Shown here one piece after another: positions 25,907-34,045 of a stretch of DNA of 64,000 nt. Source of the stretch: G963663315 sp965214205 (GTDB lineage Bacteria > Pseudomonadota > Gammaproteobacteria > Arenicellales > Poriferihabitantaceae); assembly GCA_965214205.1 (NCBI GenBank), contig OZ243941.1, forward strand, positions 1,860,001 to 1,924,000, given 5' to 3'. A program made the translations under genes and the position numbers. The stretch's first letter is position 1. Every line of letters begins with the position of its first letter. Under the pieces are notes generated by a model that made no database searches, was not told where the DNA came from, and worked only from the letters and a program-made list of their open reading frames with translations.

Positions 25907-26842
25907 TCAGGGCATCCACTTGCTCCAGATATCTTCGTTCTGCGCCACCCATTCCATGACGACCTCATCAATGTCCCTGCCGTCCACGTCAATAGCCAGG
26001 ATCATTTTCGCCTGTTCGTTATTGCTCAGGTCCATGTTCCCGATCAGTTTGGCCGCTTCCGGGTTGGCAGCCATGGACGCGGGGTTGCCATAGTTATAGG
26101 TAACATCTTCCGCCCAGCCGGTCGCGGGCCATTCTTCAACGCTGTGCGGCGGCAATTCAATCGGAACCAGGTCCAGGGCCGCGTGAATCCAGTGCGGGGT
26201 CCAGGCATACAACAGGAAGGGTTCTTTTCTGGAGTAGGCCGCCTGGGCTTCTGCCCATGCCGCAGTTTCCGTACCCAACTCAACTGCGACAAAATCCACT
26301 CCCAGCAAATCAAGCCTCTCCTGATCGGAACATTCCCAGGCCGGAGTCGGGCACGCGATCAGCCGCCCCTTGTCGCCGGTTTCAATGGTCGCGAAATGGG
26401 ATTTGTACTTGTTCAACTGTTCCCAGGACTTGAGATCAGGCGCGGTCTCCTCGACAAAATATCTCGGCACATAATAGGTGGAAGTGCCAACAATTCCGGT
26501 CTCGCCAAGGTAGGACACGGTTCCATCCCCACCGAACTCGGCCATGAACCGGTTTCTGGAAGGCGAATAGGAAGGCCAGCTTTCACAACCGAAATCAAGG
26601 TCTCCAACCGCCATGGCCTCATACACAGGCGCTCCGGACGGCATCATGATTCGTTTGACCTCATATCCCATTTCCTGTTCGAGGATGACTTCCAGAACCT
26701 TGCAGGTGACCGCTCCGCCTGTCCAGTCAGCGATCGGGGCGGTCAGTTTTTTATCCGCCGCGCTCGTAACCGCCGAGGTGGTCAGCAGTATTGCAACCGA
26801 ACCAATGGCAATCAGATTTTCGGTTAATTTTGATTTTTTCAT
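25907..26842 (-). CDS. proX: Glycine betaine/proline ABC transporter substrate-binding protein (ProX/OpuAC type)
   Basis: Periplasmic receptor for a quaternary amine such as glycine betaine. The 311-residue protein starts with a Sec signal peptide (MKKSKLTENLIAIGSVAILL...TSAA, cleavage near 29). The mature part is an OpuAC domain, with aromatic segments such as CESWPSYSP, CPTPAWECS and LLYAWTPHWIHAALDL that could form the cation-binding cage. An AGGA lies about 9 nt upstream of the ATG. It has its own promoter after proW and is followed by a terminator, consistent with high expression of the receptor alone. Confidence 0.92.
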   Translation of the reverse strand: MKKSKLTENLIAIGSVAILLTTSAVTSAADKKLTAPIADWTGGAVTCKVLEVILEQEMGYEVKRIMMPSGAPVYEAMAVGDLDFGCESWPSYSPSRNRFMAEFGGDGTVSYLGETGIVGTSTYYVPRYFVEETAPDLKSWEQLNKYKSHFATIETGDKGRLIACPTPAWECSDQERLDLLGVDFVAVELGTETAAWAEAQAAYSRKEPFLLYAWTPHWIHAALDLVPIELPPHSVEEWPATGWAEDVTYNYGNPASMAANPEAAKLIGNMDLSNNEQAKMILAIDVDGRDIDEVVMEWVAQNEDIWSKWMP

Positions 26843-26950
26843 AAGTTTAATCCTGGTTATAGGTTTGTAATATATGGCAAAACATGCAGGTCGGTTTTCA
26901 TATCGAGCTACCGTATTTTATCTGTGCGGCCTGTGAGTTCTCTCTACTTG

Positions 26951-26980
26951 ATTCTATGGAGTGGTCCGGGAATTTGTCAA
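26951..26980 (-). promoter_or_regulatory. sigma70 promoter of proX with overlapping palindrome
   Basis: Minus strand TTGACA (26980-26975), an 18-nt spacer, and TAGAAT (26956-26951), about 110 nt before the proX start. The -35 lies within an imperfect inverted repeat GGAATTTGT/ACAATTCC (26969-26989, one bulged T) that could bind a regulator. No regulator is identified. Confidence 0.7.
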
Positions 26981-26994
26981 CACAATTCCGGGAT

Positions 26995-29106
26995 TTAAAC
27001 CCCGAGAGCCTTTCTTTGCGCCTGGGTCCAGGCCTGACTCAGCCTGTCCAGTATGATTGCGAGCAGTACAATGCCGATGCCAGCTGCGAGTCCCTTGCCG
27101 GTGTTGGCGATGTTCAGCGCGTGAAACACTTCACGCCCCAGTCCGCCGCCGCCGATCAGCGGCGTCACCACCTGCATGGCCAACGCCATCATGACCGCCT
27201 GGTTCAACCCCAGCATGACACTGGGCAGGGCCATCGGGAATTTCACTTTTTTCAGGGTCTGTAGCCCGGTTCCGCCGAAGGAGGAAGAGACTTCGGTATA
27301 GGTTTTCGGGATTCCGGATATGCCCAGACTGGTCAGGCGAATAACCGGAGGCAGCGCGTAAATTACAGTCGCGATCACCGCGGATACGATATTTCCGCCA
27401 AAAAACATCAGCACCGGTATCAGATAGACAAAGCTCGGCAACGTTTGCATGGTATCGAGTACAGGGCGCAGAACCATGTCGAATTTCCGGCTGTAGGCTG
27501 ACGCCACACCGAGGGGCAGGCCAACCACGAAGCAGATAAAAACCGAGACCAGGGTCGAGGACAGCGTGAGCATCGCCTCGGCCCACAAATCACAGGCGCC
27601 TATAAAGAACAACAGGACAATGATGGCCAGGGCAAAATTGCGGCCGGCTGAAACCCAGCCGACCAGGCCTATAGCGGTTATTGTGATATACCAGGGCAAC
27701 TCGGTGAGATACAGATCAAGCGGATGCAATAGATAGAGGTAGACGAAGGTCCTGAGGCCCTTGGTGAACGCGATGAATCCGGGATGAACCGTCAGCCAAC
27801 TGATCGCTTCGTCAACCGGTTTCCTGAAGGAAAAATCCCATGACTCCGGGTAGTTTCCAAAACCACTCCAGATATTGGCGATAAACAGGACACCGACCAG
27901 AATCAGGATACTGGCGGTCAGAAAGACATGGCCGGAGATGATATCGCGGATGCGGGCGCCGCGCTCCCGGCTTGCGCTGACCAGACCAGCGGCCGCCCCC
28001 AGCGCCATTGCGAGTTGATCCACGGCCAGACGCGCCGCCCGTGAAATCAGATTCCACGGTATAGCGATAAGCCTTTCAACGGTCATCGCCGCGGGATAAA
28101 TATCCCAGGTCTGGGGCAGCAGCCGGAAAGGTATTGTGTCTGCGGCAACCGGTTTGTCTCGCGGGTGACTCAATGCCAGACTCATGCGATCAAGAATGAT
28201 GGCCATGAATACGATGCATAGCCCACCTTCCAGGGACCAGCCGACGCGCAGTCGGTAAATGGCCCTCCAGACCTCGCTGCCAAGACCCTCCGCGCCGATG
28301 AAAGTGGCGAGCACAACCAGCGCGAGGGCCATCATGATGGTCTGGTTGATGCCCAGCATGATGCTTGGCAGGGCCATCGGTATCTGCACCTTGACCAGGG
28401 TCTGCATCCGCGTCGCCCCGAACGAGTGGGCCGCTTCCAGAGTGTTGGAGGAAATCTGGCGAATCCCGAGGTTGGTCAAACGAATGACCGGTGGCAGGGC
28501 GTAAATCATGGTCGCCATGATTGCGGGAGGACCGCCGATCCCAAAAAAGAAAACAGCCGGCAGCAGGTAAACGAAAGCCGGCATGGTCTGCATGGTGTCC
28601 AGGACCGGTCTCAGCATACCCTCGAAGCGGTCGCTCTGCGAACACAGGATTCCCGTGAGCGCTCCGACCACTACGGAAAGAATCACCGAAATACCCATCA
28701 GGGCCAGGGTTTGCATCGAGGCTTCCCACATGTCGACGCCAGCCCAGAAAATGACCCCGCCTATCGTCAATAGAGCCAAAGGCAGTCCGCCAAAATGTAA
28801 GGCCGGCAGGGTCAGCAGCAGCAGTATGAACAGCCAGGGGGCATTGACCAGAAAACCTTCCACCACATACAGTGATTCCCCAACTCCGGTTGCGATGGCG
28901 CGGGTAAACCAGCGGAAGTATTGCCGTAGCCAGTCTTCGGCCTGATTGATCCATTCCGCGAACTGAAACGGGCCGGAGATGGCGGCTGGCAATGCCGACA
29001 CTTCCGAAAGATTGCGAACCATGACGACCGAGGTGATAAAGGCGATGATCGACGCGGCGATGGCCCAGTTACGGCGCGGATTCTTGTCGGATGTCAAACG
29101 TATCAC
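26995..29106 (-). CDS. proW: Glycine betaine/proline ABC transporter permease, tandem double-domain ProW
   Basis: Inner-membrane channel of the betaine uptake system. At 703 residues it is about twice a normal ProW (354 in E. coli) because it holds two permease domains in tandem, about 120-325 and 480-690. The same blocks occur in each half: VLDTMQTMPAFVYLLP and VLDTMQTLPSFVYLIP, IYALPPVIRLTNLGI and IYALPPVIRLTSLGI, then the ATPase-docking EAA-type segments. The protein can thus supply both membrane halves from one chain. The start is GTG at 29106, divergent from rpsP. proX follows after 152 nt with its own promoter. Confidence 0.93.
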   Translation of the reverse strand: MIRLTSDKNPRRNWAIAASIIAFITSVVMVRNLSEVSALPAAISGPFQFAEWINQAEDWLRQYFRWFTRAIATGVGESLYVVEGFLVNAPWLFILLLLTLPALHFGGLPLALLTIGGVIFWAGVDMWEASMQTLALMGISVILSVVVGALTGILCSQSDRFEGMLRPVLDTMQTMPAFVYLLPAVFFFGIGGPPAIMATMIYALPPVIRLTNLGIRQISSNTLEAAHSFGATRMQTLVKVQIPMALPSIMLGINQTIMMALALVVLATFIGAEGLGSEVWRAIYRLRVGWSLEGGLCIVFMAIILDRMSLALSHPRDKPVAADTIPFRLLPQTWDIYPAAMTVERLIAIPWNLISRAARLAVDQLAMALGAAAGLVSASRERGARIRDIISGHVFLTASILILVGVLFIANIWSGFGNYPESWDFSFRKPVDEAISWLTVHPGFIAFTKGLRTFVYLYLLHPLDLYLTELPWYITITAIGLVGWVSAGRNFALAIIVLLFFIGACDLWAEAMLTLSSTLVSVFICFVVGLPLGVASAYSRKFDMVLRPVLDTMQTLPSFVYLIPVLMFFGGNIVSAVIATVIYALPPVIRLTSLGISGIPKTYTEVSSSFGGTGLQTLKKVKFPMALPSVMLGLNQAVMMALAMQVVTPLIGGGGLGREVFHALNIANTGKGLAAGIGIVLLAIILDRLSQAWTQAQRKALGV

Positions 29107-29163
29107 ACTCTTTTAATAATGACCGTAGCTTACCGGCAAAAGTATTTTATGCAAATAGTTTTG

Positions 29164-29172
29164 TGATAGAAT
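29164..29172 (+). promoter_or_regulatory. extended -10 promoter candidate for the rpsP operon
   Basis: TG-A-TAGAAT (29164-29172) forms an extended -10 element 62 nt before the rpsP start; the -35 (TTTTAT, 29145-29150) is poor. It lies in the divergent gap between proW and rpsP, where a strong promoter is expected. Confidence 0.45.
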
Positions 29173-29234
29173 CCGCCTCCTTGAATGGCAGCCGGTTTGA
29201 CAACGGCATATTCCAACGCAGAACAGGCATATTT

Positions 29235-29513
29235 ATGGTAGTAATCCGCTTGGCACGGGGTGGTTCGAAGAAACGTCCCTTTTATTCGATTCTGGTTGCG
29301 GACCAGAGACGGTCCACCCGTGGACGATTCATTGAGAGAATCGGTTTTTTCAATCCGGTCGCGCGCGGTCAGGAGGAAAAATTGAATCTTGACCGGGAAA
29401 GGCTTGAGCATTGGCTGGCAACCGGCGCCCGGATGAGTGACCGCGTAAAGCAACTGTATGCGAAGGCGAAATCAGAAGCGAAGCCAGAGGCTGAATCAGA
29501 GGCCGCGGCCTGA
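29235..29513 (+). CDS. rpsP: 30S ribosomal protein S16
   Basis: Small-subunit assembly protein. With ATG at 29235 the product has 92 residues and starts MVVIRLARGGSKKRPFYSI, the S16 signature; FIERIGFFNP follows. The open frame reaches back to 29091, but those residues are not part of S16. The C-terminal extension is alanine/glutamate/lysine-rich (KSEAKPEAESEAAA). First gene of the conserved rpsP-rimM-trmD-rplS operon. Confidence 0.98.
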   Translation: MVVIRLARGGSKKRPFYSILVADQRRSTRGRFIERIGFFNPVARGQEEKLNLDRERLEHWLATGARMSDRVKQLYAKAKSEAKPEAESEAAA

Positions 29514-29559
29514 TTTTTCGCCGGACCGGTCTGCCTGGAGGGTTATCGGATAGTTTGGC

Positions 29560-30087
29560 ATGACCGACCGTAAACCGGATTCTCCGCTTGTCGTCCTGGG
29601 GGCGGTCGGCGCTCACCATGGGGTCAGAGGCGGACTGAAAATCCAGTCTCATACCCGGCCGGTGGAACAGATTTTCGAATATCCGGTCTGGAAGGTCGGC
29701 AGGCCTGAAAACCCCGGCTGGAAAACGGTGGAAGTCAGCTCCTTCTGGAAATCCGGCAGGCATCTGGTTGTGCAACTGCGGGATTATCCGGACCGGGAGG
29801 CGGCGGAAGAGCTTGTTGGTTGTCAGATTGCGGTTGACCGATCCCGGCTTGAGATTCTGGAAGACGGAGAGTTCTATTGGATGGATCTGATTGGCCTGCG
29901 GGTGATCAATCAGCAGAATGTCGAACTGGGCGAGTTGACGGGCATGCTGGAAACCGGCGCCAACGATATCGCGGTTGTGACTTCCAGTGACCGTGCCGAA
30001 AGGCTGCTGCCCTGGGCGCCGCGGGTGATCCGCAAGGTTGATCTTGAAGCCGGGATAGTCACCGTGGACTGGGACGAGAGTTTTTGA
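29560..30087 (+). CDS. rimM: Ribosome maturation factor RimM
   Basis: Assists 30S head assembly and binds S19. The 175-residue protein has the N-terminal RimM barrel (LGAVGAHHGVRGGLKI) and a C-terminal PRC-barrel (YWMDLIGLRVINQQN...LPWAPRVIRKVDLE). It lies between rpsP and trmD, spaced 46 and 6 nt, which fixes the identity. Confidence 0.97.
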   Translation: MTDRKPDSPLVVLGAVGAHHGVRGGLKIQSHTRPVEQIFEYPVWKVGRPENPGWKTVEVSSFWKSGRHLVVQLRDYPDREAAEELVGCQIAVDRSRLEILEDGEFYWMDLIGLRVINQQNVELGELTGMLETGANDIAVVTSSDRAERLLPWAPRVIRKVDLEAGIVTVDWDESF

Positions 30088-30093
30088 GGCCGG

Positions 30094-30858
30094 GTGGCTG
30101 ACGCATTGGAAATAAGTGTAATTACCATATTCCCGGATATGTGCAACTCGATTGCCGGGTACGGGATCATCCGCCAGGCGGTTTCGGCGGGCGCGTTGAA
30201 ATTTGACTCGCTTGATCCCCGCGTATATACCACGGGGCCGCGCCGGGCGGTTGATGACCGGCCGTATGGCGGTGGACCGGGCATGGTGATGAAGCCAGGG
30301 CCATTGGCGGCCTGTATAGACGCGGCGAGGATGTCCGGGCCGGGGCCGGTGGTGTATCTGTCGCCTCAGGGCGAGTTGTTGAACCAGTCCCTGGTGGAAG
30401 AATTAGCGGCGTTGCCGGGGTTGATTTTGCTGGCTGGCCGTTATGAAGGAATTGATGAGAGAATTGTGGAAAGCCGTGTGGAACGCGAGATTTCAATCGG
30501 GGATTATGTCCTGGCGGGCGGGGAACTGGCGGCCATGGCCATTGTCGAAGCGATTGCCCGGTTGCTGCCGGGGGTATTGGGCAACCGGATGTCCGCGGAG
30601 CAGGATTCCTTTTCCAGCGGACTTCTTGATTGTCCGCATTTTACCAGGCCTGAGCGTTTTGAAGGCCGGGATGTGCCGCCGGCGCTTTTGGGCGGCGACC
30701 ATGAGAAAATACGGCAGTGGCGCCTGACTCAGGCGCTCGTCAGAACGGGTGAACGCCGCCCGGATTTGATTGCGAATCTCGACCCGGATCAATTCCGGTT
30801 GAATGATGAGCAGGTTGAATTGTTGAATGCTTACCAATTGGAGCAAGAAGATGAGTAA
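30094..30858 (+). CDS. trmD: tRNA (guanine-N1)-methyltransferase TrmD
   Basis: Adds the m1G37 modification that prevents frameshifting. The 254-residue SPOUT enzyme shows the family start ITIFPDMCN..., VDDRPYGGGPGMVMKPGPL, and the trefoil-knot SAM site LLAGRYEGIDERI followed by SIGDYVLAGGELA. The start is GTG at 30094, 6 nt after rimM. Its end overlaps the rplS start by 8 nt. Confidence 0.97.
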   Translation: MADALEISVITIFPDMCNSIAGYGIIRQAVSAGALKFDSLDPRVYTTGPRRAVDDRPYGGGPGMVMKPGPLAACIDAARMSGPGPVVYLSPQGELLNQSLVEELAALPGLILLAGRYEGIDERIVESRVEREISIGDYVLAGGELAAMAIVEAIARLLPGVLGNRMSAEQDSFSSGLLDCPHFTRPERFEGRDVPPALLGGDHEKIRQWRLTQALVRTGERRPDLIANLDPDQFRLNDEQVELLNAYQLEQEDE

Positions 30859-31201
30859 TATTATTGATCAACTCGAATCCGAACAACTGAAGGAGGGGAT
30901 TCCGCATTTTGGCGCCGGAGACCGGGTCAAGGTCCAGGTTCGCGTCAAGGAAGGCAACCGGGAACGGCTGCAGGCTTATGAGGGCGTGGTGATCGCGAAG
31001 AGAAACCGGGGGCTGAATTCCTCGTTTACCGTGCGCAAGGTGGCGAGCGGGGAAGGGGTGGAACGGGTTTTTCAGACCCACAGTCCGTTGATTGCTGACA
31101 TTCAGGTCATTCGCCGTGGCGATGTGAGACGCGCCAAACTCTATTATCTGCGCGAGCGTTCGGGCAAATCAGCCCGGATCAAGGAAAAAGTCAGGCGTTG
31201 A
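30851..31201 (+). CDS. rplS: 50S ribosomal protein L19
   Basis: Large-subunit protein at the subunit interface. From ATG at 30851 the product has 116 residues, with FGAGDRVKVQVRVKEG, RLQAYEGVVIAKRNRGLNS and the C-terminal RRAKLYYLRERSGKSARIKE, all L19 hallmarks. The ATG overlaps the trmD 3' end by 8 nt, and GCAAGAAG upstream may help reinitiation. Confidence 0.98.
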   Translation: MSNIIDQLESEQLKEGIPHFGAGDRVKVQVRVKEGNRERLQAYEGVVIAKRNRGLNSSFTVRKVASGEGVERVFQTHSPLIADIQVIRRGDVRRAKLYYLRERSGKSARIKEKVRR

Positions 31202-31223
31202 CCGGGGCCGACGCCGGATAGTC

Positions 31224-33089
31224 GTGATCACAACCGGTTCCGCATTTGCTGGTTTTTTGCCCAGGGGGCTGGTTGTTCCGTTATTAATCTGCTGTCTCAG
31301 CCTGTTTACGGTCGAGTCGGCTACGGCCCGACCGCCGAACCCGACTGACAGAGGCAGTGGTGACGAAATCACGGACGACGGTCTGGATCGGGTACGTATC
31401 CTGATCCAGGCCAATGTGCTGGAGCTGGCCCGCTCCGTACTGGAAACCGAGGGGCCGCCTGTGCGGCCGACCTGGGCCTGGCTGAACTGGGAGCGTCAAC
31501 TGTGGGCTGTTTATCGAACCACTGGTCGCTGGGAGCAACTACTGGAAAGGACCCGACAGGTTCCCGCAACATTCCCGGACCGGATTCTTTACCAGGCGGA
31601 CATTCAGGCTGTCCGCGCGCGCATTGAACTGGGTCAGGGGACAGCGGCGAGAATTCTGCTGCGGAAACGCCTGTTGTCAACCGATACCGACCACCGGGAT
31701 AGCCGGAAGCTCCGGAAATTGTTGATTGAAAGTTATCTGGCCGATGATTATCTGGCTGAAGCGCATGTCGCGATGCGACATTATCAATCCGATTTTCGTT
31801 CCAGGGAACAGGACTGGCTCCTGTTGAGCGCTGGCATTCATCTGCAACTGAATGACCCGGATAGCGCCGTGAACATTCTGGCTCCGCTGGATCAACCCGC
31901 GGCCCGGTTGTTGCGTATCTACGCCCGGTTGCAGAACAAGACCATGACCCCGGCCCAGGCGATCGAAAAACTCAACCGGCTGGATCAGGACATAGAGGCT
32001 TCGGGGCAGGACCCGTTGCCGCGTTGGCAGACTCTGTCTGTACGGGCCTACGCCGGACTGCTCAGCGATAATCCGCAATCGGCCCTGGCCCATCTTGAAC
32101 AATATCTGGTTGAGGCCGGACAGTCGCTGACCCGGATTGACCGCGCTTATCCGGCTTTCGGGGTGGTGGACCTGTTGAACGCCTATCGCAGGGTCGCGTT
32201 GGACGAAAACAATCGCCTGGGCCTGCTGCTGGGGGAATCAACAGATCTGATGATTCACGCCCTGCAACTGCCGCCAGAGTCGCAATCCGTCCGTAAAGCC
32301 ATTTTCGGATATCTGCTGCAGGGTATAAACGGAGCGTCGATAAAACGGCAATTGAACAACCTGTTTGTCACCGCGTTAATGGAATCGGGTCAATCAGGAA
32401 TGATTCCCTATCTGTACGGCGAAGACAAACCTTTCGACAGGCTGGACCTGAGCGGGGATGTCGGACTGGATCTTTCCAACCGCGCTCTTGAAATGGGCGA
32501 CATTGATCTGACCGCGCGAATCAACAACAGTATCTCGGTGATTCCCCATAGTATGGAGCGTTTGCAGTGGCTGTTACATGCCGCGCGGATTTCCATTATT
32601 GCCGGTCATTATGAGCGGGGGACGCGGGAATTGATGGAATGGATTGACGCTCACGACCATTTGACCGCGGAACAGGTGGATCAGGTATTGCAGCCTGTCT
32701 TTGATTTACAGAAAGTCAATCAGCATACCCTGGCGCTGGAATTGCTGGATGAAATCAGCAACCGGGCGGTAAGCCGCAAACATATACGGGAAATCGCGTA
32801 CTGGAAGGCGGACTCCTTTCAGGCTATGCGGCAATTTGTTCGCGCCGCGGATTATTACCTGTTCTCTGCGATGCAAAAAAGCAACGGCTGGGATCAATGG
32901 GGAATAGCGGCTCGTTATCAGGCAGCCGAATCACTACAGTCCGCAAACCTGGTTTCCGACGCCAGGGTATTATTTGAAGATCTGCTGGCGCGCGCCGCCG
33001 ATGAAAAACGCCGGGCGCCCCTGAAACAGAAGCTCCAGCAAATCTGGTTGCTGGAATCCAGACCGGATGCCGTTGAAGTCGCGCAATAA
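31224..33089 (+). CDS. Exported alpha-solenoid (TPR-like) protein of unknown function
   Basis: A 621-residue protein not assigned to a characterised family. GTG at 31224 gives an N-terminal hydrophobic segment (GLVVPLLICCLSLFTVESATA) that looks like a Sec signal peptide with a cut near residue 36, so it is probably periplasmic. The rest is almost all helix-turn-helix repeats with TPR-like spacing, for example ARILLRKRLL, LLLSAGIHLQLNDPDSAVNIL, AGLLSDNPQSALAHLEQYL and AADYYLFSAMQKSNGWDQWGIAARYQAAESL near the end. No enzyme motif is visible. A scaffold role in the envelope is plausible. xerD starts 23 nt before its stop, so the two are cotranscribed and probably coupled. Confidence 0.75.
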   Translation: MITTGSAFAGFLPRGLVVPLLICCLSLFTVESATARPPNPTDRGSGDEITDDGLDRVRILIQANVLELARSVLETEGPPVRPTWAWLNWERQLWAVYRTTGRWEQLLERTRQVPATFPDRILYQADIQAVRARIELGQGTAARILLRKRLLSTDTDHRDSRKLRKLLIESYLADDYLAEAHVAMRHYQSDFRSREQDWLLLSAGIHLQLNDPDSAVNILAPLDQPAARLLRIYARLQNKTMTPAQAIEKLNRLDQDIEASGQDPLPRWQTLSVRAYAGLLSDNPQSALAHLEQYLVEAGQSLTRIDRAYPAFGVVDLLNAYRRVALDENNRLGLLLGESTDLMIHALQLPPESQSVRKAIFGYLLQGINGASIKRQLNNLFVTALMESGQSGMIPYLYGEDKPFDRLDLSGDVGLDLSNRALEMGDIDLTARINNSISVIPHSMERLQWLLHAARISIIAGHYERGTRELMEWIDAHDHLTAEQVDQVLQPVFDLQKVNQHTLALELLDEISNRAVSRKHIREIAYWKADSFQAMRQFVRAADYYLFSAMQKSNGWDQWGIAARYQAAESLQSANLVSDARVLFEDLLARAADEKRRAPLKQKLQQIWLLESRPDAVEVAQ

Positions 33090-34017
33090 GGATTTACGGG
33101 CATCGCCTGCGGAGCGGGAACCGCCGGATTCTGCCTGGCAGACTCTGGCGACGCAATTCCTGGATACCACCTGGATGGAATCCGGATTGAGTGACAATAC
33201 ACTGAGCGCGTATCGCACCGACCTGTTGTTGTTTTTTGAATGGCTGGCGGCAAGGCGGCTGTCTCCGGAAAACCCGGGACCCGAAGGCATTACAGATTAC
33301 CTGGATTTTCGAGCCGGGCAGACCTCCAATCGCAGCGCCGTTCGCTCGCTATCGACTTTAAGAAGTTTCTATAAGTATTTGATTAATAATTCACTGATTA
33401 ACTATGATCCTTGCACCAATGTGATTGCCCCGGCAGTTACAAAATCATTGCCGAAGCCTATTTCCCAGGAGGCGGTCGAACTATTGATCAACGCGCCGGA
33501 CGTGGCCACTCGCTATGGCTTGCGGGATCGGGCCATGATCGAAACCATGTACGCCACCGGCATGCGGGTATCGGAGTTGACCGGATTACTGATGAATCAG
33601 GTTGATTTTACAGTCGGTGTCTGCCGGGTGACAGGAAAGGGCAACAAGGAGCGGCTGGTCCCTCTGGGAGATCATGCGAATAACTGGGTTTCCAGATACC
33701 TGAACGAATCGAGAGGGGCAATCCTGGGGGACAGGCAGGACCCGGCCCTGTTCCTGAGCAGCCGGGGGAAGGCGATGAGTCGTCAGGGATTCTGGCAGAA
33801 TCTGAGGCGTTACGCCTTGTCAAGCGGCTTGACCGGCGCCATTTCTCCGCATACATTAAGACATGCCTTTGCCACTCATTTGTTGGATAATGGGGCCGAC
33901 CTGCGCAGTGTCCAGATGTTCCTCGGACATTCGAGTTTATCCACGACACAAATTTACACACTGGTCACCACGACACGACTGAAAAATATCCATCAACGGC
34001 ATCATCCCAGAGGTTAG
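33067..34017 (+). CDS. xerD: Tyrosine recombinase XerD
   Basis: With XerC it resolves chromosome dimers at dif. The 316-residue protein has the core-binding N-terminal domain and all catalytic residues: R167 (ATGMRVSEL), K191 (TGKGNKERL), H262 and R265 (SPHTLRHAF), H288 (LGHSS) and nucleophile Y297 (STTQIYT). Offsets match E. coli XerD (Arg148 to Tyr279), and the end HQRHHPRG is XerD-like rather than XerC-like. It has no island or att context, so a housekeeping role is preferred over an integrase. The start lies inside the preceding solenoid gene. Confidence 0.93.
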   Translation: MPLKSRNKDLRASPAEREPPDSAWQTLATQFLDTTWMESGLSDNTLSAYRTDLLLFFEWLAARRLSPENPGPEGITDYLDFRAGQTSNRSAVRSLSTLRSFYKYLINNSLINYDPCTNVIAPAVTKSLPKPISQEAVELLINAPDVATRYGLRDRAMIETMYATGMRVSELTGLLMNQVDFTVGVCRVTGKGNKERLVPLGDHANNWVSRYLNESRGAILGDRQDPALFLSSRGKAMSRQGFWQNLRRYALSSGLTGAISPHTLRHAFATHLLDNGADLRSVQMFLGHSSLSTTQIYTLVTTTRLKNIHQRHHPRG

Positions 34018-34045
34018 GGCTTCAGAACCATAAGGCGGATTTACA

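Noticed and set aside
33067..34017. Tyrosine recombinase as an integrase of a mobile element
   Set aside because: Catalytic spacing, length and C-terminus match XerD, and no attachment repeats or cargo are around it.
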